NCBI GenBank assembly: GCA_905215015.1
Contig: CAJMOS010000015.1
Location: forward strand, 1 to 34,110
DNA length: 34,110 bases
Direction of reading: 5' to 3'
Origin: an uncultured bacterium
Lineage (GTDB): Bacteria; Spirochaetota; Spirochaetia; Sphaerochaetales; Sphaerochaetaceae
Position numbers and translations under genes: made by a program. Below the pieces are notes generated by a model. That model did no database searches, was not told where the DNA came from, and worked only from the letters and a program-made list of their open reading frames with translations. Shown here piece by piece: positions 15,775 through 23,665 of the stretch (position 1 is the stretch's first letter; each line of letters opens with the position of its first letter).

Positions 15775-17826
15775 GTGTATCTCAGACCTGAACAAGTCCA
15801 ATCCATCCTCTCTTCCATCCAGATGGCACTGACAAATCCGGTCGCCATTCTCAGTATGGATTGGTTGGTCCTCGGAACCACGACGCCTACACTTAAGGAA
15901 AAACTGGACAGTATGGTTCTTGTCTGCAAGCAGGATCAACAGCTTGCCTCTTCCTTCGGTGCAGATCTCTTTTGCTGCCGCGTCCTCGGAGAAGACGTAT
16001 GCCGAGTAGTCGTTTTTGGTACTCATGCTGAACTTTTTCGAACGTTTATCTCTCAAATTATCGTCCTTACTGTCGGGAATAATGGGATAGTACAAGCCGA
16101 AAATGCCCAACTCAACATGCGAACAATGTTGACCAATCAGCTTGCAAACAGTTCCAAACCAACTACAGAAATTCTCGGATTCCTCTCGGATCTTTCTTAT
16201 CGGCCAGACATTTCTCGATGTGCGATACTATTCCACCTCGATCCAAAACCGCTTAGTGCCAAGTTGGAAATTTCGTGGTTTGAACAGAATTTCTCCAGAA
16301 TAATCAACGATTCTGGATTCCAGAATCCCCAAGATATTTACGGCCCCCTCAACAGCGAGCACTACTTGGTCTTTAAAGCAACGAGAACCACGAAAGAAGC
16401 GGAAATTCACAAGGAAATTTCCGATTTCGTCCACGCATTCCGCATAGCTTGCCAGAGTCAATTCGGTTTCTCCGTTCAGGCAACTGCTGGGACGTTCTAT
16501 CCGCGTGTGGATGGCATGAAAAACAGTTACGAGGAGGCGGCCTTCCTTCAAAACCAGTATCGATATCTCCATAACCATGACCAAGAAGTATTGTTCCTGG
16601 ATTGCTATATTTACGAATACCTCAACTCATTGCTCCCCAAACATTTTCTTGACAATGCCTTTCAACATATCAACGCTGTTGTCGATCGGTATCCGTTGCT
16701 CTTGGAAACAATAACTGCTCTTTCCAAAAATGACACAAACCTCACCTTTTGCGCCAACGACCTGCACCTCCACCGGAATACCCTTCTCATGCGGTATGCG
16801 CATCTCAAAGAACGGCTTGGGATGGACCCCGTCCATAGGGATACCGATAGGCTCAATCTTCGTTCCTATGCGCTCTATCGAAGCCAGAAATTAAACCTGC
16901 ATGTGGGTATCATGATTCAACCCCATAGTGTGCTTCACCAAGGAATGGAACGGTTTGCCCAAATCGTGGAAAAGGAAAGCCAAGGAAATATCGTATTAGA
17001 CATTCACACTCTTTCTACGTCAGGAGACAACTCTATGGTATTCAACATGCTTTGCCAAGGAGCTCTTGATTTCGTAATTTGTTCTACGAGTGTGATGAAC
17101 GAAGCCACCGCAGGACGATCAGCCGTCATGGAACTTCCATTCCTCTTTGATTCGTATGAGCAAGCCCAAGATGTACTCGAACGGGTTGTTCTTCCGGACA
17201 TCGAAGAATCTTTAACTGGTGTTGGGGCAAAATGTCTTGCTATCTGGTCGATGGGTTGGCGATACATCACTACCAATGGGAAACCGATCCATGTCCCATC
17301 CGACCTTGCAGGTCTTCGTTTCCGCATCATGTTCAACAACACAATGGAAACCTATTGTAAGATGATTGGCGCCATTCCCATCAAGATGAATTATAACGCT
17401 ATTGCCAAAGCGTTCGAAACCGGGCTGATTGATGGGCAGGAAAATCCAGCAAACAACATTTTGGAGATGGGCTTTGCAAATTACCAGCAATATATCACTG
17501 TACTCAACTACAATTTTAGTACCGAGGGTTGCTTTATCTCTCGAACTATTTGGGAAAAACTTTCAGAAGTCCAACGTAAACTCATTGTGCATGCGATGCG
17601 AAAAACTACTGAATGGATCTATCAAATGCAGGATTCCTATAACAAGCAATGTCTAGACACACTCATCAAAGGAAAGGGACTCATTCCCGTCTATCTGACA
17701 AAAGAAGAGATTGAGAAATGGAAGGATAGCGTGCGTCCACTGTACTCAGCGTTTGAACACCAAGACTTGATCCGAAAAATCAGAAAGGCAGCAAAGATTT
17801 ATGCAGTCAAACCAAAATCCAATTGA
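15775..17826 (+). CDS. CdaR/PucR-type regulator fused to a DctP TRAP solute-binding domain
   Basis: Protein of 683 residues with two parts normally found in separate proteins. Residues 1 to about 310 look like the N-terminal sensory and GGDEF-like middle regions of sugar-diacid (CdaR) and PucR regulators. Residues about 315-370 are the family's helix-turn-helix (NLTFCANDLHLHRNTLLMRY, then LGMDPVHRDTDRLNLRSYAL), which normally ends the protein. Here a DctP domain of about 300 residues follows from residue 373 (LNLHVGIMIQPHSV). It keeps SMGWRYITTNG, the ligand arginine R517 (LAGLRFRIMFNN) and DGQENPANNI, each matching the neighbouring DctP. There is no signal peptide, so the domain must sit in the cytoplasm. 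The start is GTG at 15775, with AAAGGA seven bases before it. It is divergent from dctP and overlaps the next regulator by 26 bases. The likely role is an organic-acid sensor controlling the TRAP locus. Confidence 0.88.
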   Translation: MYLRPEQVQSILSSIQMALTNPVAILSMDWLVLGTTTPTLKEKLDSMVLVCKQDQQLASSFGADLFCCRVLGEDVCRVVVFGTHAELFRTFISQIIVLTVGNNGIVQAENAQLNMRTMLTNQLANSSKPTTEILGFLSDLSYRPDISRCAILFHLDPKPLSAKLEISWFEQNFSRIINDSGFQNPQDIYGPLNSEHYLVFKATRTTKEAEIHKEISDFVHAFRIACQSQFGFSVQATAGTFYPRVDGMKNSYEEAAFLQNQYRYLHNHDQEVLFLDCYIYEYLNSLLPKHFLDNAFQHINAVVDRYPLLLETITALSKNDTNLTFCANDLHLHRNTLLMRYAHLKERLGMDPVHRDTDRLNLRSYALYRSQKLNLHVGIMIQPHSVLHQGMERFAQIVEKESQGNIVLDIHTLSTSGDNSMVFNMLCQGALDFVICSTSVMNEATAGRSAVMELPFLFDSYEQAQDVLERVVLPDIEESLTGVGAKCLAIWSMGWRYITTNGKPIHVPSDLAGLRFRIMFNNTMETYCKMIGAIPIKMNYNAIAKAFETGLIDGQENPANNILEMGFANYQQYITVLNYNFSTEGCFISRTIWEKLSEVQRKLIVHAMRKTTEWIYQMQDSYNKQCLDTLIKGKGLIPVYLTKEEIEKWKDSVRPLYSAFEHQDLIRKIRKAAKIYAVKPKSN

Positions 17827-18943
17827 ATTCTATCAGCTGTTGTGTGCCACATTTCCAAATGCTTCCCTATTTGTGGTTTCAAGAGAAGGGCATTGTGTCA
17901 GCGATTTTAAAGGAGATTTCCATTTGTTTGAATCGGCTACAACTTTTTCTGGTATAAAAGAAGCCACAGGAGTTCATATTTATGAGAAATTGTGGCTGAA
18001 AATTGGTCTTCCGTATAATGGGCAGTACCAGTTGTTCGTCTTTTTTCCCGAAGGCGTATTCCCGGACAGTTTCACCCCGGCACGGATGATCGACACACTC
18101 TATCAACTGTACTCTCGGAAGGCTCAAACCTCTGACATTCCCATTCCGAACGAGCGAAGCATTCAGAATCTTTTCATTTACCAGTTATTCAACTGCCGTA
18201 CGCAAAGTGATGCTACGTATACATCATTGCTCGCAACCAAACTCGGTTTAGACCTCACCTCCTCCCGGCTCGTCTGCCTTTTAGCGTGGGAAAATGGAGA
18301 AAGCACTATTACACCACAACAACTCAATTTGCTCCTCGGCAGATATAGTGACGCACAAGATATCCATGGAGAATACGGAGCCAAGTGGCTTGTCTATTGT
18401 CCTCATTTTGAACTCTCCACTTATCGGCTGGAAGATTGGAAAGAACATCTTGTCTCCCTCAAGCAACACTTAGAAAAACGATACAACATCTCCATCTTTA
18501 TCGGGGTTGGATTAATCGTTCACTCCTTAGGAGAATATGGTACTGCAATATATTCTGCGCGCATTGCAATGGAACATGCAAATTCGGAGAATCCTGTGTG
18601 TTTCGCTTTGGATTACCCCGTTGAACACATGCTTCAGTCAATTCCAGAGCACACCTTGCACCATTTTCTCGGAGCGAAGACGCAATTTTTAAGGGAAAAC
18701 CCGTTGCTTCTTTCGACTGCGGAGGCGCTCGTCAATTCTAACATGGATATCCTTCAAGCCGCAGAAGCCCTTTCCGTTCATCGGAACACAGTGGTATTCC
18801 GCATCGGGCAAATACGAAAAATACTTGGAATAAACCCACTCCATCGAGACAACGATCGTTTCCTTCTTATTCTTATCTGTGTATATGCGCGCATGAACCA
18901 GGCCCACCAAACCGAGCAAGTTGTTATTCCGGAAGGACAATAA
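17801..18943 (+). CDS. CdaR/PucR-type transcriptional regulator
   Basis: Second regulator of the same family, 380 residues, without a DctP domain. It ends in the conventional C-terminal helix-turn-helix (MDILQAAEALSVHRNTVVFR, then ILGINPLHRDNDRFLLILI), which closely parallels the internal one of the preceding protein. The N-terminal 110 residues (FYQLLCATFPNASLFVVSRE) resemble a divergent sugar-diacid recognition region, and the middle part (SIFIGVGLIVHSLGEYGTAI, then YSARIAMEHA) matches the GGDEF-like domain of CdaR proteins. No membrane span is visible. The start codon lies inside the end of the first regulator gene, so the two are made together and may act as a pair. Its 3' end overlaps the convergent larA-like gene by 20 bases. 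Known family members respond to glycerate, glucarate, galactarate or purines; the effector here is unknown. Confidence 0.85.
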   Translation: MQSNQNPIEFYQLLCATFPNASLFVVSREGHCVSDFKGDFHLFESATTFSGIKEATGVHIYEKLWLKIGLPYNGQYQLFVFFPEGVFPDSFTPARMIDTLYQLYSRKAQTSDIPIPNERSIQNLFIYQLFNCRTQSDATYTSLLATKLGLDLTSSRLVCLLAWENGESTITPQQLNLLLGRYSDAQDIHGEYGAKWLVYCPHFELSTYRLEDWKEHLVSLKQHLEKRYNISIFIGVGLIVHSLGEYGTAIYSARIAMEHANSENPVCFALDYPVEHMLQSIPEHTLHHFLGAKTQFLRENPLLLSTAEALVNSNMDILQAAEALSVHRNTVVFRIGQIRKILGINPLHRDNDRFLLILICVYARMNQAHQTEQVVIPEGQ

Positions 18944-20201
18944 CGGAAACCCCATCAGGAATCACCGTAACGGAGGCTTTGGGGTTGCCGAGAATGCGTT
19001 GTGCCTCCGCCATGGCAGTTTCAAGCGAATGACAGGGAACCATATGAAGGGCCTTTACCATCGCATCGGGAGCATCGGACACATAGATGACTGACGCTTT
19101 TTGGAGAATACGAATAAAAATCTGTGCCTGCCACTGGTCTGGTAGCGTTTCGTTTCTTCCTCTGGATAAAAAAAGCTTCAATGTCTTATCGATATCACGT
19201 TCATCGCCCAACTGGTGAAAGAAATGCTCCCCTCCGTGTCCATCCTGTGACTGTGCCACCATGATGATGACGCCACCGCGACGTACCGTAGCCTCTGCGG
19301 CTGTCATGCCCTTTACCGCCTGATAGATATTTTGATCCAATGGATACCCACCATTGCTGGAAATCACGATATCGGCTGGTTTTGCCGATACTTTGCAAAG
19401 TGAAGAAAGAAATGCGCATCCACGCAAATGGGCTTCCTCCATATCTCCGGCAACGGCATAGATGATTTCTTTCTTGGCATCCAACACCACATTGCAGATA
19501 AATGCAAGTTTGGCTTTGCGCGCAGCCCAAACCATATCTTTGTGAATGGGGTTTCCATCAAGTACTCCCGTACGCGCATGCTCATCAGCGATAAATTCGC
19601 TGCAATGGTTGGCCAGAACGCTTTTCCGGCTCGCTATACCGGGAAGCACGCTTTTCCGTCCTCCCGAGAAACCGGCAAAGAAATGCGGTTCGATAAAACC
19701 TTCACTGCAGACCAAGTCGGCATCCACAACAATCCGGTTGACCAGCAAGTCTCCACCACTGGGAAGTACACCGACATGGGCCATTGATGAGGAATCACAG
19801 TCGTGAACAATTATGTGCTCATGCCGAGCGATGAAAGTGCCGAATTTTTCCTCAATCTCTTGTTTTGTCGTGCCACGATGGCAGCCGGTGGCAATCAGGA
19901 TGGTGATTCTTGTATCTGGATTTCCCTTGCGGATTTCGGCGAGCATTCTTGGAACAATGATTTTGCTTGGAACCGGACGGGTATGGTCACTCGCAATCAA
20001 GACGACATTGCGTTTTCCCTTGGAAAGTTCGGAAAGTCGTGGACTGCCGATGGGATTAGCCAACGCATTGTCAACCAGCTGTTCCTGGCTTTTGTCAGGC
20101 ACATAGTCGTGCAGTTTGGGAACCAAAACACCATGCAAACGGCTATCTTCAAGTTGCAATGACAATGTGGTTTTCCCATATGGAATCAAGAGCCTTTTCA
20201 T
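18924..20201 (-). CDS. LarA-family nickel-pincer racemase/epimerase
   Basis: Homologue of lactate racemase LarA, 425 residues. LarA uses a nickel-pincer nucleotide, made by LarB, LarC and LarE, to move a hydride on a 2-hydroxyacid and so invert it. The known functional residues are all present at nearly the Lactobacillus numbering: D72 and R75 (ASDHTRP), H108 (ATGCHRG), H173 (EPHFFAGF), K183 (SGGRKSV, the cofactor-bound lysine) and H199 (VLANHCSEF). Later DQNIYQAVKGM gives the Gln and Lys that bind substrate. AAGGGG before the ATG at 20201 sets the start, though the frame is open to 20255. The family contains racemases or epimerases for lactate, malate, gluconate, phenyllactate and other hydroxy acids, so lactate should not be assumed. 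LarB, LarC and LarE are not in the window. Placement beside a TRAP transporter and hydroxyacid-type regulators suggests one pathway. Confidence 0.92.
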   Translation of the reverse strand: MKRLLIPYGKTTLSLQLEDSRLHGVLVPKLHDYVPDKSQEQLVDNALANPIGSPRLSELSKGKRNVVLIASDHTRPVPSKIIVPRMLAEIRKGNPDTRITILIATGCHRGTTKQEIEEKFGTFIARHEHIIVHDCDSSSMAHVGVLPSGGDLLVNRIVVDADLVCSEGFIEPHFFAGFSGGRKSVLPGIASRKSVLANHCSEFIADEHARTGVLDGNPIHKDMVWAARKAKLAFICNVVLDAKKEIIYAVAGDMEEAHLRGCAFLSSLCKVSAKPADIVISSNGGYPLDQNIYQAVKGMTAAEATVRRGGVIIMVAQSQDGHGGEHFFHQLGDERDIDKTLKLFLSRGRNETLPDQWQAQIFIRILQKASVIYVSDAPDAMVKALHMVPCHSLETAMAEAQRILGNPKASVTVIPDGVSVIVLPE

Positions 20202-20216
20202 GTGAACCCCTTTTTC

Positions 20217-20230
20217 GATTATCAATAATC
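20217..20230. promoter_or_regulatory. Inverted repeat GATTAT-CA-ATAATC upstream of the larA-like gene
   Basis: The 14-base inverted repeat lies 16 bases upstream of the start at 20201. On the minus strand it overlaps a possible -10 box (GATAAT) that is 17 bases from TTGTTT, so it could be an operator over a promoter. Both the promoter and its short leader are tentative. From here to 20885 there is no intact gene: an IS21 remnant, an AT-rich spacer and the symporter promoter fill the gap. Confidence 0.35.
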
Positions 20231-20468
20231 TGCCATGGGAAAACAATGTACTCATTCACAAGAAAATGAGGCGATTACCTGTACTCTCCGCATAAGAATT
20301 TTCTGGTGTGCCGGAAATGCCTATCGTGCAAACAGGAAAGCCTTAGTCCGACGAATTAGGAAGCGCCCAAGTTTCCCCTGAGCGAGGAAGCCGCAGAAAA
20401 TGATTGTGGCAATTGGCTGTTTCTTAGCAAGCGTTGAATCCAATCCATAGACTTCCCGTATGGAGATG

Positions 20469-20613
20469 CCTTTTAGGATTGACGCTCTCGATCACGCTTT
20501 TATACGAACCATAAGAGAGCCGATCGATTCATTATGGCATCGGCCAAAAGGCTGTCCTCGCCACCGAGATTGTTGTACCAGCTTTCCTTCCTGGACTGCG
20601 AGCAGAAGATGCG
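20469..20613 (-). pseudogene. Remnant of an IS21-family IstB helper ATPase
   Basis: Only the C-terminal end of the ATPase that helps IS21 transposases remains. On the minus strand from 20613 the frame reads RIFCSQSRKESWYNNLGGED followed by SLLADAIMNR, matching the IstB ending (IFCSQ, then W-Y-x-x-[IL]-G, then ADAI-[ML]-[DN]-R). A frameshift follows, after which SYGSYKSVIESVNPKR continues the family pattern of an SY-x-[IV] strand and a basic tail. No upstream IstB or IstA sequence is visible. A possible end of the element is TGTACTCTCCGCATAAGAA at 20280, but I cannot find its partner. This is recognition by motif, not by alignment. Confidence 0.6.
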
Positions 20614-20800
20614 AAAGAGAGCTTCCCCTCCTATGGATCCGCTCAAGAAGATTCGGGCCGCCTCCGTGAGCTAGAGAAGGAGCCATTCATTAAGAATCAG
20701 CCGTCATGATTTAGGGATTGACAGCTTTTGACAAATACTAAATAGTCGGACTCTCTTTTCTTTCTCATCCAAACACATCTCCGGTTTGCTGCGTTTTTCC

Positions 20801-20828
20801 TCGACAAACATCGGAATGCCAGTACACT
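20801..20828 (+). promoter_or_regulatory. Promoter of the sodium:solute symporter gene
   Basis: TCGACA (20801-20806), 16 bases, then TACACT (20823-20828). Transcription would start at about 20835, inside the palindrome at 20834-20851, giving a leader of about 50 bases before the ATG at 20886. Confidence 0.5.
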
Positions 20829-20833
20829 ACCTA

Positions 20834-20851
20834 TGTAACAACATTGTTACA
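20834..20851. promoter_or_regulatory. Palindromic operator TGTAACAA-CA-TTGTTACA
   Basis: Two perfect 8-base arms with a 2-base spacer lie right at the predicted start of transcription of the symporter gene, where a bound repressor would block RNA polymerase. The arm resembles sites of GntR- or LacI-type repressors, but no such regulator is in the window. A single half-site, TGTTACA, also occurs at 3993-3999 in the divergent promoter region of the sulfatase and ABC operons. Confidence 0.55.
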
Positions 20852-20885
20852 CAAACAGCAATATCGTACATTCAAGGAGGTTTGT

Positions 20886-22319
20886 ATGGCAATGCAAGTA
20901 GGACCGCTCATCATCGTGGTCGCGTACCTGATAGGCATGATGATCATCGGCTATGTCGTCGCGAAGCTGAAAATCAAGACCAGCGAGGACTACATGGTCG
21001 CAGGCCGCCGCATGGGCCTGTTCATGGTGGCTTTCTCGCTTTCAGCCAACAATATCGGCGGAGGTTCCACCACGGGTCTCGCCGGCAAGGCGTTCGGAGC
21101 TTGGGGCATGAGCGCCATCTGGTACGTGCTTACCGCCTCGATTGCCATGATTCCTCTTGCCTATTTCGCACCTCGCATCCGCAAGACTCTCGCCATCACG
21201 ATTCCCGAGGTTGTCGAGCGGAGATTCGGCAAGACGAGCGGAACCTTTACCGCCGTGCTCAACATCCTTGCCCTTTTCTGCCTGACCAGCAGCCAGATTG
21301 CCGCCAGCGGTGCCGTCATCACCACCCTGACCGGCATCCCGCTGAACGTTTGTTTGTTGATTGCCGGGCTTGTCGTCATCTGCTACACCACCCTCGGCGG
21401 CATGATCGCGGACCAGATTTCGGACCTGCTCCAGTTCCTGATCATTCTGGTCGGCCTGGCGGTCGCCACGCCATTCGTACTGCACGCGGCAGGTGGCTGG
21501 AGCGCCCTCAGTGCGAAGCTTCCCGGCGAACAGCTTTCCCTTGTCAAGATCGGCTGGGTCCCGATCCTCGGCTACATCTTCAACTATTTCTGCACCTTTC
21601 TCTCCGGACCGGAGATGGTCAGCCGCTTCGAGAGCGCCAAGGACGAGAAGACCGCCATGCGGGCGTCCCTGCTCTCCGGCGTGCTCATGGCGCTGATGGC
21701 GGTTTTCCCGACCTTGCTTGGACTTGCCGCCTTGGCGCTGAAGGACGAGCTTCCAGGAGTCGCGGGCAATACGGCGATGATGGCGGTCACCAGCAAGTAC
21801 GCTCCCGGCTTCATCACCGGCCTGGTATCGGCAGCCATCATCAGCGCGACGATGAGCAGCGCGGACAGCAACCTGCTGTGCATGTCGACCATGTTCATCA
21901 ACGACATCGTCAACGTCTATAGCAAGAAACAGCGGACCGACAAGCAAGAAATCCTCATGACACGGATCTGCAACGCGGTCTTCTGCCTGGTTGCCATGTC
22001 CATTTCCTTCCTGGGCATCAACATCGTGACGATGAACACCTTCGCGTTCGCGATCCGATGCGCCGGTCCGTTCGCCGCCTACGGTCTCGGACTGGTCGTT
22101 CCCCGGGCAACCAAGGCTTCAGGTGCCGTCTCGATCGTGACCGGCACGATTGCCGTCATCTTCTGGCAAATCCTTTCCGGAGGCGGGTTCTATCTGGGAA
22201 TCCTGCCGGTGGTTTTCGGGTGCGCGATCGGCACCATCACCTTCTTCCTCATCAACGCGATCCAGTGGAAGCAGGGTGTGGAACCCGCGCCTTCCGTATT
22301 CATTCCGACTACGAAGTGA
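20886..22319 (+). CDS. Sodium:solute symporter (SSS family)
   Basis: Inner-membrane transporter of 477 residues that couples uptake of a solute to sodium. It is hydrophobic throughout, with about 13 spans expected. Family features are clear: an N-terminal span followed by TSEDYMVAGRRMGLFMVAFS, the unwound TM1 region with NNIGGGSTTGLAGKAF, and the sodium-site region SATMSSADSNLLCMSTMFIN. The frame is open further upstream, but AAGGAGG just before the ATG at 20886 fixes the start. It is a single-gene unit between its own promoter and a strong terminator. The family carries sugars, proline, pantothenate and organic acids, and the sequence does not say which. The gene is GC-rich again, like the first and last parts of the window and unlike the TRAP block. 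Confidence 0.93.
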   Translation: MAMQVGPLIIVVAYLIGMMIIGYVVAKLKIKTSEDYMVAGRRMGLFMVAFSLSANNIGGGSTTGLAGKAFGAWGMSAIWYVLTASIAMIPLAYFAPRIRKTLAITIPEVVERRFGKTSGTFTAVLNILALFCLTSSQIAASGAVITTLTGIPLNVCLLIAGLVVICYTTLGGMIADQISDLLQFLIILVGLAVATPFVLHAAGGWSALSAKLPGEQLSLVKIGWVPILGYIFNYFCTFLSGPEMVSRFESAKDEKTAMRASLLSGVLMALMAVFPTLLGLAALALKDELPGVAGNTAMMAVTSKYAPGFITGLVSAAIISATMSSADSNLLCMSTMFINDIVNVYSKKQRTDKQEILMTRICNAVFCLVAMSISFLGINIVTMNTFAFAIRCAGPFAAYGLGLVVPRATKASGAVSIVTGTIAVIFWQILSGGGFYLGILPVVFGCAIGTITFFLINAIQWKQGVEPAPSVFIPTTK

Positions 22320-22337
22320 TCCGCAACCGCAACGCAT

Positions 22338-22381
22338 GGAGTGCCTTCCCTTTTCCCGAAGGCACTCCAATTTCTTTCTTT
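22338..22381 (+). terminator. Rho-independent terminator of the symporter gene
   Basis: GGAGTGCCTTC (22338-22348) pairs perfectly with GAAGGCACTCC (22358-22368), 11 pairs with a 9-base loop, followed by AATTTCTTTCTTT. It starts 18 bases after the stop codon. Confidence 0.85.
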
Positions 22382-22538
22382 CGATCATCGACCGCGGATT
22401 CGGCAAGCAGGCTTTGCCGTTCACACTCATGGATGTTTGGGTACCGCTTGAAGAACTGCGCATGCTCGGCATCCGGAAGCCTGGGGACGAACGCTTGGCG
22501 CACCCATCCCCGGAAACGGTCGATGGCAAGGAACGAAC

Positions 22539-23498
22539 TTAGGCTTTTCCGAACTTCGTCTTCGGTTGCTTGCAACGCGGGCAATGCCAATCCTCGGGAA
22601 GCTTCTCGAACGGCGTTCCCGGGGCGATACCCTGGCTTGGGTCTCCCACTGCGGGGTCGTAGACATAGCCACAGACGCTGCAAACATATTTGCCCGTAGC
22701 CGTCTTGCGCATCTTCGGTTCCTTCGGGGCGATGACCGCAGGGGGATTGTCCAGGTCGACGACTTTCTTTGCCTCAAGATTCTCCCATCCGAGCGGGGTA
22801 TGGGTCGACACGTAGACGGTCGGATGGGTGGCGATGAAGGCGCGGACCATGTCGAGTGTCTTGCGCGCCTCGGCCTTGTCCTCGTAGACGACAGACAGCT
22901 TGTTGGCGTACAAAGCCTCGTCGCAATAGGTCACATCGCCATGGATCAGATAGAAAAGTCCCCCGTCCTCGACAATGACGATGGAATTGCCTGTCGTGTG
23001 GCCGGGAGCGGAAATGAAGTGCACGCCCTCGCAGATTGTCTGGGAAGCAGGGAAATTCGCGTATGGGCCATCGGTGAACCCGACGGGGACGACATTGGGC
23101 AGCTGCAACTCGGCGGCCTTGGCCTCGACCGCGGAGGCATAGATCTTCGCGTGGGGGAAATGCTTCAACGCTCCGGTATGGTCGGCATGCTTGTGGGTGA
23201 CCAGGATCTTGGTCACCTGGTCGGCCGTATATCCGGCTTTTTCCAACGCGGGCAGGTAGTCGCTGATCTTTTCCCCCATGTAGAGCATGGTCTTCTCCTC
23301 GACGACCTGACCCGGATATCCGTCCGGCATGCCCGTATCGACCAGAATGACCTCCTTGCCCGTATCGATCAGATAATTCTGCAGGCTGGAGCGATAGCGG
23401 ATGGCGGGATTGTATGCAGCGGGTCCTTCCTCTCCGCCAAAGGCGAACGGCTGGACCATGAAACCGTCTTGGAACAATTTGATAGCCTTGATTGTCAT
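22539..23498 (-). CDS. Metallo-beta-lactamase-fold protein with C-terminal rubredoxin domain
   Basis: Fusion protein of 319 residues. Residues about 1-250 are a metallo-beta-lactamase-fold hydrolase with the motif H102-K-H104-A-D106-H107, a later His in APGHTTG, Asp in HGDVTY and His in STHTPLG: the full two-metal set of the lactonase/glyoxalase II type. The last 50 residues are a complete rubredoxin with two Cys pairs (YVCSVCGYVYDP and WHCPRCKQP), which bind one iron and carry electrons. Flavodiiron proteins also combine this fold with redox domains, but they use HxExD and carry flavodoxin; here the hydrolase motif is HxHxDH and no flavodoxin is present. AAGGAG seven bases before the ATG at 23498 sets the start. 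No signal peptide is seen. A role in oxygen or thiol stress is possible but not shown. Confidence 0.9.
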   Translation of the reverse strand: MTIKAIKLFQDGFMVQPFAFGGEEGPAAYNPAIRYRSSLQNYLIDTGKEVILVDTGMPDGYPGQVVEEKTMLYMGEKISDYLPALEKAGYTADQVTKILVTHKHADHTGALKHFPHAKIYASAVEAKAAELQLPNVVPVGFTDGPYANFPASQTICEGVHFISAPGHTTGNSIVIVEDGGLFYLIHGDVTYCDEALYANKLSVVYEDKAEARKTLDMVRAFIATHPTVYVSTHTPLGWENLEAKKVVDLDNPPAVIAPKEPKMRKTATGKYVCSVCGYVYDPAVGDPSQGIAPGTPFEKLPEDWHCPRCKQPKTKFGKA

Positions 23499-23665
23499 TT
23501 TTCGACTCCTTGGCTCCCATTCTTGCATGATTTGCCGTTCATAACCAGCCCATGATCCCGTCGGCAACGAAATCACAAATACGCGAATAGTGTTTCCCGA
23601 CATCTTCCAAACGCTATAGTATTGGTATCCAGGGAATGCGGATTTTCCGCATCGAGGAAAACCGA

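Noticed and set aside
18924..20201. Calling the LarA homologue lactate racemase.
   Set aside because: All active-site residues are present, but the family includes racemases and epimerases for several hydroxy acids, and neither a lactate gene nor LarB/C/E is nearby.
22383..22538. Readable frames on both strands between the symporter terminator and the rubredoxin-fusion gene, for example minus-strand FVPRLPDAEHAQFFKRYPN.
   Set aside because: Both strands give plausible codons in aligned phase, neither has a ribosome site or a recognisable motif, and the minus frame would run through the terminator. It may be a gene remnant, but I cannot support one.
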